DNA from: Acanthaster planci
Taxonomy: Eukaryota > Echinodermata > Asteroidea > Valvatida > Acanthasteridae
Direction: 5' to 3'
Assembly (NCBI RefSeq): GCF_001949145.1
Contig: NW_019091416.1
Location: 563,406 to 627,405, forward strand
DNA: 64,000 bases
The notes under the pieces are model-generated. The model was not told the origin of the DNA. It saw only the letters and a list, made by a program, of their open reading frames with translations, and did not search any database. The position numbers were made by a program, and so were the translations under genes. Positions 12,081 to 23,700 of the stretch are shown piece by piece; position 1 is the stretch's first letter; each line of letters opens with the position of its first letter.

Positions 12081-13209
12081 AAAGCCTCCCCAGAGGGTTG
12101 AGGCCGATTTTATTTTACGTGCTTTAGGAAGAAAGGGAAATGGAGAAGTCCTAAAAACTAAAAAAAAAATCGACATGGAGGCAGTGAGAGATTTTACAAG
12201 TTACAACACAACGGCCAAGTTTAAAAATAAGTCACAGCACAGTTTCACGAAAATAAATCAAATGACTCAAAACTTCTCTTTGGGATCAGTCGCTCCGTTC
12301 TGATGTCCCTAGGCGTGGCTCCCCTCATTATGCATGGTTAATTTCAGTTCTCATATCATTACAATTCTACAGAAAAACACACCAGTATCCAAGTTCCCAC
12401 GATGAAAATGCGTGATGCTACCAATTCGCCTTCCCTTGTACCGACTGGAAGTGAAGTCTAGTACTTGCAGTGCTGCTGTTTGACCTTACACACTCAATGT
12501 AGTGTGGGCGGTACACGTATTTTTATAGCACCACAGATCATGTTTTAGCCCAGCTGCGAAGGCAGTTTTGTATAGGTAGCATACATGTACATATGTACAT
12601 ATATGTACTGTTTTTTCCGCGTTGGAAGGCAGCAGAACGGCAAGCAAGCGAGGTGAGAAATGTTATTTCCCTCGGATTCTATCATGTTGCAGGGAAGTAA
12701 GTTATAGTATACTATAGCCATGGTTATAGGGTTGATTCAAATTATGGGGGTAAGAAAACCAACTGTTCACTTTTGTACGCTTGCTTATTTTCTGATTCCC
12801 ATGCTTTTACCATTCGTAACTTGTAAGTATCACTAACCATTGTTAGCATACCCCTAGAACTGTGGGGTCCGACCTCCGCCCTGCTCCCGTAGCGGGGCGG
12901 GGCGAACGTTGCACCCCACAGTTGTTTTGGTAGCTCTATGAGATTTTATAACACTTAGTGAAGTTTTCATTTATCTTTGCACTGACAGCAGGCTTTAGTT
13001 TATCAGCTACTGGTAGGCATAACTTTGACTGAAAAAGAGATTATCTTATTGTAGGCCTACCCTGTTGGCTTTTTTTTTCAGCCTTGCCTCTTTGTCTGTT
13101 CTGCTTGTGTATTTGTCTTTCAGTTAGGACTGGACTGCAGGGTGCAAAAAAGCCTTCCTAAACTTCCTTTGGGGTATAGTTTTGATGTCAGATTTACCCA
13201 TTATTTCAG
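12081..13209. other. Intergenic DNA upstream of LITAF copy 2
   Basis: No supported gene. Contains a TACATGTACATA-type run near 12583-12608 and a GC-rich short hairpin (12858-12923). The splice acceptor cag ending at 13209 starts the first coding exon, so a non-coding exon probably lies in this interval. One weak candidate donor is cgag/gtgaga near 12650, unproven. Confidence 0.45.
12858..12923. repeat. Short GC-rich hairpin
   Basis: AACTGTGGGG at the left end is the reverse complement of CCCCACAGTT at the right end, with a GC-rich loop (ctcccgtagcggggcggggc) of different base composition from the surroundings. It could be an element remnant or a cruciform; no terminator meaning is expected in an animal genome. 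Confidence 0.5.
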
Positions 13210-13243
13210 TGTGTGACAGAGAGCACATTGTTCCTGAGTGGAG

Positions 13244-15011
13244 ATGGAAGAGACAAAGAGTCCGGATGGTCCCCCGCCTCATGACACCAGCCAGCAAGGG
13301 CAGCAGGGTCCGCAGCAACAAGGTATGTAAAGACACTGAGATTTCATCTCTTGCTCATCATACACGGAGAGCCCGTGCCAGCAAAATGAAATGGCCATGG
13401 TCACATGACCGCACTGAAAGTCTGACTCGGTCATGACAAAACTGAAAGTCTTCCTTGATGTTGAAAGGCCTGTTAATGGTGACTCCATTTTGGCTGTGTT
13501 CGGTGAGGCATCCATTGGGCAAAGGATGAGGGGGAAATGCTGCCTGGGGAATGTTGGCAGTTCAGGGTTTTTTGTGTAGAAATTGAAAGCACCAGCATTT
13601 AGCAATGGCACTGCATGGCTTACCCTCTTTGTTGGATGGAGATTCTTTTACCGATGAAAAAAACTGGACAGTCCTTTTTGGAAGGGAAAAAAAATTCCAT
13701 TTTGCCCCTTCCATGAACCCATTACCTGGATGTGCCACTGACCACATAGAAAATGGAACATGTACATGTAGTCACAAAAGGAACATTGTCACTGTGTAAA
13801 AACATTCCATGTCATGCTCAGATACAATGCTCATGATCATTCATTTATCACTGATCCATTTTGACCATACCCTGACTGTTCACCCCATGACCTGCAGCGC
13901 CCAATCCGGAGCAGGTACCGCCACCCTATTCCCAACAGGGACCATACCCCCAGCCAGCCCCTGTCCCCGCCCCTGCCCCAGTCATCACTGGCCAGCCCCT
14001 GCCACAGCAACAGCAGCCTGGCGCACAGTGGCATCAGCAGCAGCCCACGGCGGTTGTGGTCAACGTGCCGGTCAGATTCACCGCCTTTCCGATGACCATG
14101 CAGTGCCCCAATTGTGGCAATAGCATCACCACTGAGACCAAGAAGCAAAACGGTATTGCGACGTGGCTGACCGTCGGAGCCATGTGCCTTTTTTTGTAAG
14201 TGTGGTGGTGGGCACAATCCATCACTCAGTCTGATCGATCCATCGATTGTGCCGTGTTCACAGTAAATCCTGTGGGAAATCTTAGAATTTTACTTTTTTT
14301 TCAAACCAAACTTCTACGACCTTGAACTAGAAATAAAAAAGTTATTTGCTGACGTTAGAAATGTTAATAGATAATGAAAAAAGTGGATCATTTGACTGAC
14401 TTGGCAGATCAGCCGATCACATCTAGTAGGTGCGTCCCACTGCCTCCCCACCCCCCACATTCATAGGTATCCTCAGCTAGTTCCCCACACTGTGTGTTAC
14501 TTTACCTGTGCATAGGATTTAGGCTCACTACTTCTCATTCTCTCCATTTTTCCATCATATGTAGATTTTGCATAACTCACACAATGAAATGTGATCTGAG
14601 TGAAGTTATGCCGTCGCCGTTCTTTTCTTTTTTTTTTAAATCAGCTTTTGTTTGTTGGAATCGTTGGGGGAGAGAATTCTAGGGCCGATGGGGGAGGGCA
14701 AAGTTGGCAAAATGGAAGTTATGTTTGGGGGGTGATCCCTCGGGTAAATGCCCCTGCCGAAAGGTCATCTCACAAGTTCTGAACCTGTATGATGATTTTA
14801 CCTTAAAAACACACAGAGTGTGAAAATTAGGTTCAAAAAACACACAAATTTAGCTGACTTCTGTTCTTTTTTGGCTCGTTTGTAATTGTACAGTTTTGGA
14901 TGTTTACTCTGCCCGCTTGGCTTGATCGGTTTCTGCATTCCTGCTCTGAAGGACACCATTCACACCTGCCCAGTCTGCAAGTTTACCCTGGGAAGTCACA
15001 AACACCTGTAG
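13244..15011 (+). CDS. LITAF: LITAF-domain protein, tandem copy 2 (3 coding exons, 164 aa)
   Basis: Coding exons are 13244-13322, 13898-14195 and 14894-15011, with intron phases 1 and 2 exactly as in copies 1 and 3; 495 nt, 164 residues. The N-terminal half is rich in Pro and Gln with a PPPY motif at 34-37. No P(S/T)AP motif is visible, unlike copies 1 and 3. The LITAF domain has C96-P-N-C99-G, a hydrophobic segment rich in Leu/Cys/Phe/Ile, and HTCPVC (C151, C154), so the zinc ligands are complete. The exon with the start begins at acceptor 13209/13210, leaving 34 bases of 5' untranslated sequence. Expected role by family: a cytoplasmic-face membrane protein of late endosomes/lysosomes involved in trafficking and degradation of membrane cargo. 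It sits between the other two copies in the same orientation. Confidence 0.93.
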
Positions 15012-18000
15012 ACTTCCAGACTGAACCACAAGAAACACCAGACATCGGTATTCGTCTGGACGATAAATGCTATGTCAAAATTGCGCTGTATGAGTTGTGT
15101 TGAGACCACTACGGTGCGCTGTGGTGTCAGTGGGTACAGTTTTGGACTCGTCTCACAGGGTTAAATGATTCCATGTTGGATAAGCATCCCCACAGTGTCA
15201 TTAGGCAGCATTGTTCAGCCTTTATTCACAAAATTGAGAGAGTTGCTTTATAGATCAGTTCAAAATAGGGTAGATGGGGTGAAATTTAGACATGGTATGT
15301 ACGGAAGCTAGTACCACTCAAATGTTGCCATAGATTTGGAGTCTGTCTCTTGTACTGCCCTGAACTGCCCTGTCAAACTCTCATCTTGGTGCCCAAAAGC
15401 TTTCCCTTACAATCGGGCCATGGGAATGCTATCTATCCACTGCTAGTTCAACCGTATAAGTTTCCCCATCCCCATGCCGATTTTAGAATTGTCTTGTTTT
15501 TATCATCAGTTGCATGTACATGTGTTTTGAAATAGTCGTTTCCTCAGATTTCGGTACCTCACCATGCAGTACAATTCCTTGTACTTCTGAACATTCTCTA
15601 TCCAGTTTTATGAAAATAATTTACATCTGGTTTCTACTTTCCATCAAGGAATTTTTGCATGAGAGGTTTTCAGTGGGGTGTTAAAGATTTATTTGGACAA
15701 GACAGAGTAAATGCAGTACCACTAAATCCTAAAGTATTGCATAGTTGTTCTAAAATGAATTTTCCTAACTATTGCAGACAGTATTTGAAGTAAGGCATAA
15801 GAGTTTGCTGTGTCTCTGCCAGCAGGGCATTCAGGCCCTTTTTTTAAGACAGCTTGTAGCAGTTTGCTGAATATGCCCTTCTGCCCGGCAGCAGACGATC
15901 CTGTTCTTCCATGAACAAAAGCCATGGATGTGACTTCGTTAAACCTAAGCTGCAGTAAGAGTTCCAACAAATTGCTGGACTGTAGCCAAGTGTGGATAGA
16001 GAACCAAATATTGGGTGGGAGGGGTCAAGCAAAACCTGGGAATTTCTTTAAACTTTAGCCTCTCTGTGGGTGAAGCTTGATTTGAGAAGGAAAATTAAAT
16101 ACTCTCAGTGCCTTTCTTTTAATGTACTTCAAGAACAAAACAATTTGCCCCCTGTTAGGGCCAAATTTGTCCCCTTTCAGGGCCCACGTACCCTGTTGCA
16201 CCACTCCCTCCATTCTTCTGTGACTGCTGCACTGTAGTTCAGGATCCCCCAGGTGTTGTGTTTGGATTGTTTCTATAATTGCATTTTGGGAACGTGACTA
16301 ATCCCTGTTCTGTTGCTCCCATCAAAATACCTGAGCAGTTCAGTGTGTAACAGAGAGCCTTTGCTACCTGGTGAGATTCTTCGCTTTTTAATGTGTCTTT
16401 TGGCAGAAATGTTTTATTGGACAACTTAATATTTTAATACTTTTTGAATTGGATAACAGGCAATGTATTTTATGCACGCGGTGTTGCATTGAAGATTCTG
16501 AAAAAAGTTAACCCCCCCCAAAATTCAAGCTTACCTGCCCCCCCCCCAAAAAAAAGGAAAATTGGGAAATCCCATCCATGAACATCAGTTTGTGTCATGG
16601 ACTAAAGTCATGAATGTCAGTGAACTAGTACTGTCCAATCAGAATCAAGCTCATTCATTCCACACCGACCAATCACGTTCATTTGTTAACCTACAGCAAC
16701 TACTTCCCTTTTCACAATGCATCTATCTGTGACTGGATGAACCAAGAATGTTTGGTTCTCCTCCTTCATGTCTTAACACATAAAACACATGGCTTGTGTG
16801 CCTTCCAGTCTCTTCGCGCAGTGAGAATGTTGGAAAGTTTATTTCGTGTTCATCTCAATTTTCAGACTTTTTGAATGTCTTGTATGTCAGCATAAATGTT
16901 CACGTGTATATTCATTCAGCTTGACATTTATTTGTGAGGGTCCGAAGTCATTAATTTTGTTTAACAAATTAATAATTCTACTTTTTAGAACATTTCATAA
17001 AAGGAACTGCATCTCTGTATTTTTTCATACCGTGTTGCAATAGTCTGAAATTTATTTCTTAATCTGGACTTGGTTAAATATTCACTTTATAACCTTTTTA
17101 AGCTTTTTAATTTACTGTTGACGTTTGTTTTCTACATCTTGTAGTAAGTCGATAAAGTTTCCAAAAATATTTATTACTTTGCTATAGGTTTGTTTGTGTA
17201 CTTTATAGTTTAATAGTTGATAAAAGTTGACCAAAGGGTTAAAAAAATCATTTCTATTGCTTTGATGAAGATTATACTTCAGACCCTGCACCCGGCTGTG
17301 CATGCATGAGGCCAGTTATTGTATTCGGCAAGACATATCCTCAAATGTAGTGAGGGTCCTATATCAATGTTCCGTAGGCCATAGGTACCGGATTAGTGCT
17401 CTGTGGGCTATGCTCTGCTCCAGGTTCCATCACAGACCTGAACAGAGGGCTTGAGTGTTTGTTCTGGTGAAAATAGATGGCATCATGACGTAGTTTAAAT
17501 TTGCGGGATATCGTGTAATTGCCAGTTTGTAAGGTTTTGTGGTTCATATAGAAAAAGTCATGTTTTTAACGTTGTGTTCTTCCCTTGGAAACTAAAAATA
17601 CATTACCGTTATTCCAGATTGACTTGTTACGAGATTTGGGAGGTTAGAATCTGGATACATCCCGGTAGCACTAGACAATATTTTTATTCTCATTAGGAAA
17701 CTTTGTTGACTTTTAACAAAGCACAAAACCTGTACCTACCAGGGAACATTTTCTAAACTTAGACTTCTTGGCTTTAACAGCTGGATTACTTTCGACCCTT
17801 GTTTGTTTCCAGAAAGTTCTTATTAGTTACAGTATTTTCCTTCAAGAATGAGTTGTACAGTGTAGTAATATTTTAAGACTAACTTGAGGTCAATATGCAA
17901 TTTTATTCGCTTTTATTTTGTTTCAAAATCAACCTTAAACTAGAGTTAGTACCAGCCAACATAAGAATTTATCGTGCTATAGTCTTACGCAATATATCGC

Positions 18001-18179
18001 ATATGGGTTGATGTAGACCTGTAGATAAACATCAAAGTGCAGCCTAACTTTATTTGTGTGGTGGAGTTGATGTTATCCGCCCCGAGTTGAAGTGCACCCC
18101 CAAGCCGAAAGACAGATGGTTGTAAGTGGGTTCTTGCACACACGCGTTCTGCGTATGCAAAGACCATACATCAGAGGCG

Positions 18180-18610
18180 GCAGCAAGTCATTTTTGGCGA
18201 GTCCAATTCAAGTCACAAGTCACTTGGTCTAAACACAAGTCCAAAGTCTCTTTGTCCAAATACAAGAAAAGCTGCACATTATTTTGTCCAGCTGTAATAA
18301 GTAAAAAGAACCAGCCGTCAACTCACGAAGTTACGAGTTATGAATTCGGACAGCTGAACACCTTTTCTCCAATTATTTTGACAATGCTTCCATAGTTCCT
18401 CTAAAAATATGTGGGGCTGGTCGAGTATCATCTGACTTGGGTTGGTAGGTCATTTTTGGAAGTCCAAGTCAAGTCACAAGTCATTTTTTGCAAGTCCGAG
18501 ACAAGTCACAAGTCAAAGCTGGTATTTACAAGTCAAGTCACAAAAATAGCGACTCGAGTCCGACTCAGTCCAAGTCACATGATTCAAGTCAGCAACTCGG
18601 CCATCCGTTA
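18180..18610. repeat. Degenerate CAAGTC/CACAAGTC repeat tracts
   Basis: Two tracts (about 18187-18260 and 18449-18600) of irregular units such as aagtcaagtcacaagtc, with a non-repetitive ~190-base stretch between them. Similar tracts occur at 34095-34595 (there as gactcgagtc), 49795-49950, 54330-54545 and 56640-56710. Non-coding low-complexity repeat. Confidence 0.6.
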
Positions 18611-19346
18611 AGGACAAAATTCGTTACGCGTACTCGGCGTGCTCTGCGTCAAACGCGCCACTGATCTTCATTATAAACGCGCGCTTATGCGGTGAGTACT
18701 AAAAACATGCCCTCTCTCATTGCGCTCGGAGCGGATAATGTCGAGGTGAAAATGGGCAATTTGTGCCTCTTTTGGTTTTCACGCCGATATATTTAAAACC
18801 AAGGGCTCATTTCCGTTCTTCGCCCAAAACTTTGTGACGAGGCATCGAAAACAAAATTCTGATTACTAACGGAACGAGAAGTTGCAATAAAAAATCACTG
18901 GCGTCGTTTATATTAGTTCGAGTGGAGACAGACCAACAAACTGTCGACGGACTAAACCTTGGAGATGTGTTCTCTCAAAATTCCGAATTTTCTTTTGTAT
19001 CTTTCAGATACAAGATGTTACACAGTAGTGCTCATATAAACTCATGTCAAATCTACACATACTTGGCATTTGGAACTATTCTTTTGGACCGACAGGCAAA
19101 ATAAAGCCTTCTTGCACATGGTTTTGAAACAAAAGAAAAATCAAAGAAGAAGCGTTTAAGCTTTACAAATAGCTACTGCGTTGTCAGTGCCTATAAACTA
19201 CATCCCTTTCACTGAAATTTGCCGAAGGACAACATCAGTATAAAATAGTCGAACCTCCGCCCGGCCGTTCATTGACGGGATCAGAACTATTCCCCCCCCC
19301 CCCCTGAACGTATCGAACATCGTGTCCCGGTATGCTATCTCAGGCC

Positions 19347-19787
19347 GAGTTCGGGCGGCTTGTTCCCGTATGTTCATGAACAGCTCCATTTGTTGTTCGT
19401 GGGTCGGCCACTCGAACGCCGGGAACGAACAACCGGTTATCGATGGTAGTTAGTGACAAGCAACAAGCAATATGGTGGCGTCCATGTAGGCTACGTCATT
19501 CCAGAATTAATGTTTGGATGGGCTGAATTCTTTTCTATATAAACAGGAACATCCATTTCTGTGATACATAAAATAATTAATGCTAATTTTGCAAAACTTC
19601 CTATGGTCTATGGCTTTGGAAGCCATCTCTCTACTTTTGCAGCTGTTCAAAAATCAAAATTTTCCTGTAAAACCCTGAGGAGGAGGTGGTGTGTGATCCT
19701 ATTCCGAGAACAGTGTTCTTGAGTCGTGTTCCGGCCGTTCGAGTGCGAGAACAAGAAACCCGTGTCAAGAACAGGCCGCCCGAACTC
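19347..19787. repeat. Inverted-repeat element (~440 bp)
   Basis: 'gagttcgggcggcttgttc' at 19347-19365 is reverse-complemented with one mismatch at 19769-19787. Both ends also share GAACA/TGTTC-rich flanks. Likely a MITE-like element or its remnant; no reading frame inside. Confidence 0.5.
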
Positions 19788-20343
19788 AACCCCAGTGTGT
19801 ATCCCACACTCACTTTGCAGTGACCTCTGTTGATCCAAACACTGCCTGGTATAAAAATAAAGACATAAACAAATAATGATTAATCATTACAACGGTAATA
19901 GGCGCGAGGAGGAGCAGGTTGGCCAAAGTGCACCATGCGCGCCATTGGGCAATTCACCGATTGTGCATTAGGTATTTTTGCCATACCTCCATTGTAAGGC
20001 TCTGTTGGCTGTAGCAAACGGCAAATAACGCAGATTGCCGTCACACGGTCTTCGTTCAAGACGATTTATTTTGTAAGGTAAACTTACTGGTAAGTTGAAT
20101 AACATTTTCCATATCGTGGTTATATTGGTTAATATCAAGAGAATTCTGTTGACCGTAAAGGAGCCAATCAGAGGCTTCTTAGTGCCACATGACCACACGG
20201 CCTTCCGGAAACAATACCTTTTTTTTAATTACACAACAGTTTGGGGCTACTTGATGCACTACATGGTTGAAATTGGTATGTTTGGCGAAGGATCTCAGGT
20301 TTTCATGATATGGTACCGGTATTTTATTCACTCGGAGAGATCT

Positions 20344-20575
20344 GGGGCCAATATCATAGAGCTGCTTAAGCGCAAAATTTGCCAAAGCGCAAAAAAACCT
20401 GCTTACAAGACAAAGGTTACCAGCTCAAAATCTATGTGATTGTCATGTTAACCAAAAGACCATTCCAAAACAATAAATATCCCATGGCGTTTTGGCTGGT
20501 AACTTGATTTGTCAAGCAAGGTTATTTCATACTTCAGCAAATTTTGTGCTTAAGCAGCTCTATAAAATTGGCCCC
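20344..20575. mobile_element. MITE-like hairpin element (~232 bp)
   Basis: The left arm begins GGGGCCAAT and continues 'agagctgcttaagcgcaaaa'; the right arm (from about 20538) is its reverse complement with few changes and ends ATTGGCCCC. Arms are about 37 bases. A diverged 'gagctgcttagcaaaaaaa' occurs near 52144, suggesting a dispersed family. Confidence 0.6.
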
Positions 20576-20760
20576 TGGTCGTTACTGAGACGGCTCCGAA
20601 TGTTTCGATAGGCACGCACTTCAATATGCAGGTATTGTTATGTGGAAGTAATTAATTGTAGAAAGAATTGCCGGGAGCACAGTTTCACATAATCTGTGTG
20701 TTACATTTAGAGGTCTCAAGAAATACGTTGCTTATTTTGTAACAGGTTATTTTGGTCACA

Positions 20761-23700
20761 ATGGAAGAGACCACAGACCCATCAGCACCACCGCCTGATT
20801 ACGAGGCAAGTCAACAGCAGCAACAAGGTATGCATTTGTGTCCGTTTATAATCTGGTTTTTAATTTCGGGGTGTCCTTTTAAGGGCATTTTTCTGTTTTT
20901 TATTCAATGTAAATTTGTGATTTCAAGCTATTTATGGTGACAGACAACTAAGGTGGAAAGCTTGCCGTAGCACCATGCAAGGATAGGCTACGATCTCTTT
21001 GTGAGTCTGTATGGTTCTGAGTTCCTCACGGTTCTTTTCAGAATGAGTTCCTCACGGTTCTTTTCAGAAGAGTTCCTCACGGTTCTTTTCAGAACCATAC
21101 CGACTCACAAAGAGATCGTATCCTTGCATGGTGCTACCGCAAGCTTTCCACCTTAATGTAAATTTGTAAAAGTGTGATGTAACCCCAACAAGACACCTCA
21201 GTGTTACAGGTATTTCTTTTCTAAAAATAAATTGCCAGACTTTGGTTTTTCATTTATTTTGGTTCAGTTCATGACCGGAGGGAAGCGAGCAAAATAGGTT
21301 TGCAATTTCAACAATGACCTCACAGCAATGGCGCCCTCATTTGTCTGGAAAACTTCTAGGAGCGCACAGGGTAACCACAGAGAGACGCAGCTTTCTTACA
21401 TTTAAGACGAGTAGCAACTTGCACAAAACATGTCTCATTCCCACCATGGAAATCTTAAAATGCAACCCATATCACGCTTTCGTTTCGATTTGGCGGGTGA
21501 CAGCGTCTTTTTGTACGTGCGTCATAACAGGAAAGTGATAATGTGTGGGTGCCGTCTGCTAAGGAAGCAGCAGGTATATCATGAATTTTTAGTTTGTAAA
21601 AAAACCTCTTACAACTTCACATTAAAATTTGTTGATGAAAAAGATGAATCCAATTGTATTCGTACTTCTACGGGGTGTATATGGCGGCATTTTTCAGACA
21701 TCTGACTTGAATTTCTATATCATCAGTGCCACCTACAAGATTTGCAGACAGCCATGGTCTTCTCATCCGCAAAGAATCCTCACCTCTAAGAAAGGTCTTA
21801 AGGTGGTGGTACTGTTCCTGAACGTGACAGTAGCCGGCCCTATACCTTCACCTGACTAGGCCCTGACTGTATTCATCACTTTAAATGAGATGTGCCACAC
21901 AGGTGGAGAGTGAATAGGGCAGTGGTTGTAAGGGACTTACATTGAGTATTTTGTTTTCAACCTATGGTCTGCTTAAAATATCCCAAAGCAGGGGTAGTGC
22001 AGGAACCTATGTCTGGCCCCGAGACTGAAATGCAGCCACCACCATACTTAGAGGAATGGAAGCAACAGCCCATCCCACAACCGGGACCTGTGTATGGGGC
22101 AGGATGGCCGCAGCAACCGATACCACAACCCGCACCAGGCCCGGCCGGGACAGGATGGCAGCAGCCGGCGCCGGTGATGCAACAGCCCCAGTCGGCGTTT
22201 GTCACACTGTCACCCGGGACCTTCACGGCCTTGCCGACCGCCATGCAGTGCCCCCATTGTGGCAACTCCATCACCACGAAGACGGAAAAGCAAGTCGGTT
22301 CGGGGGTCTGGGCTACAGCCGCTATTATGTGCTTTATTGGGTAAGTTGCTTTAAAGTTATGATATACCGGTACACAAAAACATGAATCGAATCTACAAAA
22401 TGGTCAAAATATCTCACAATTATTTTAGACAATTTAATGCTAAATCACTTTGAAATTCCACGATCTCTTTAATCTGTTCCCCTTTTTTCTATACCCCCTA
22501 TAAGTAACCACAATCATTTATTATTGACCATGCAATAATAATTTAAGACTATAAGACTTTATAATAATCTAATCTATTGTATTTGGGACATGGTGAAAAA
22601 ATCTCTTGCTTGAGCTAAAACTCTTATGTACGACTTGTATAAACGTAAGTACAACTTATACCTCTTTCGTTCGAGTTATATCTCGTCCGTACGGGATACA
22701 AGTCGTATTTACGAGATATAAGATTTATAAGTCGTACGCACAAGTTAGCTTCCAGGAGAAGAGAATGTTGTTTTTTTGCATTGTGTCCTTGATACAGCTT
22801 TGTCGTTTTGTTGGTACATCTTGCTTTATGTGAATCATGGCAGCTGACAGCGACGACCGAATTATGACGCTGGCTTTCGCTCGCTTACGCCCAATTCGCG
22901 CTGTTATTGGATGCAGTTGCGTCGTCCATAGGGAAGAGGCGAGGAATGAATAGTACACCATATGTATACTAATAAACTTGCGTATTTGCGGAAGCGTATA
23001 AGGGCCACTTGCCAAAAAAAAAAACATTTTTCGAGATACTATCTCGCTGGGGCGATTTACTATCTCTCCGCGGCAAGTTATTATCTCGCCACGGTGAGTT
23101 AGCTAAAACTTTTTCAACTTGCTGCATATTAAAACTCAGTCCAATGACTCCGACTGCTGTTCTAATCAATGGTCCTGTATCACTCAACGTCCACATGACC
23201 AACACTCCTCCAGATTTCTGGGAATGAGTCGAAATATTCCGAACTTATCCTGTTTATATTACATTCAGTTTAACGTCAACACTTTTTCTTTAATGCTCCG
23301 CAAAACTGTAAAAATTCTTATAAAGATTAAAATGAATAAAATTGTCAGCCAAATGAGTAAAGGGAAAAGATAAAGACCATTCAGATGGTATCGGTAATGT
23401 TCGGGATTTTCCGGCCTCGTTTGTACCAAGAATTTTGTGAACTGTCCGAGTTATATCGGTTGGAATACTCCCCAAATTCCGAAGCAGAAGTAGGGTCGAA
23501 AAGATTGGAACATATTTTGATAAATGGAAAGCACTTTTTTAAATTGAATGTGTTTTAAAGCGAATGTCTTTTAAAAAAATCGTATCTTAGAAATTTGGAA
23601 TAGATTTTTCAAATGCAGAACGAAAATTTAAGGATCTAATACATTTTTTTCTAGATTGGAATGACGTTTTGAAGAGTGGATGAATTTTCATTGACGCAGC

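Larger units (their letters stand above)
15012..20744. other. 3' region of LITAF copy 2 and intergenic DNA
   Basis: No further gene is supported; all open frames are short and look random. The proximal part should include the 3' untranslated region of copy 2, whose end I cannot fix. Repeats inside: CAAGTC-rich tracts (18180-18610), an inverted-repeat element (19347-19787) and a hairpin element (20344-20575). The acceptor ending at 20744 marks the first coding exon of copy 3. Confidence 0.45.

Noticed and set aside
21957-22385. Two ~107-codon frames (minus strand Gly/Cys-rich; + strand frame shifted)
   Set aside because: Shadows of LITAF copy 3 exon 2, whose frame carries the CxxC motif and phase-correct splice sites.
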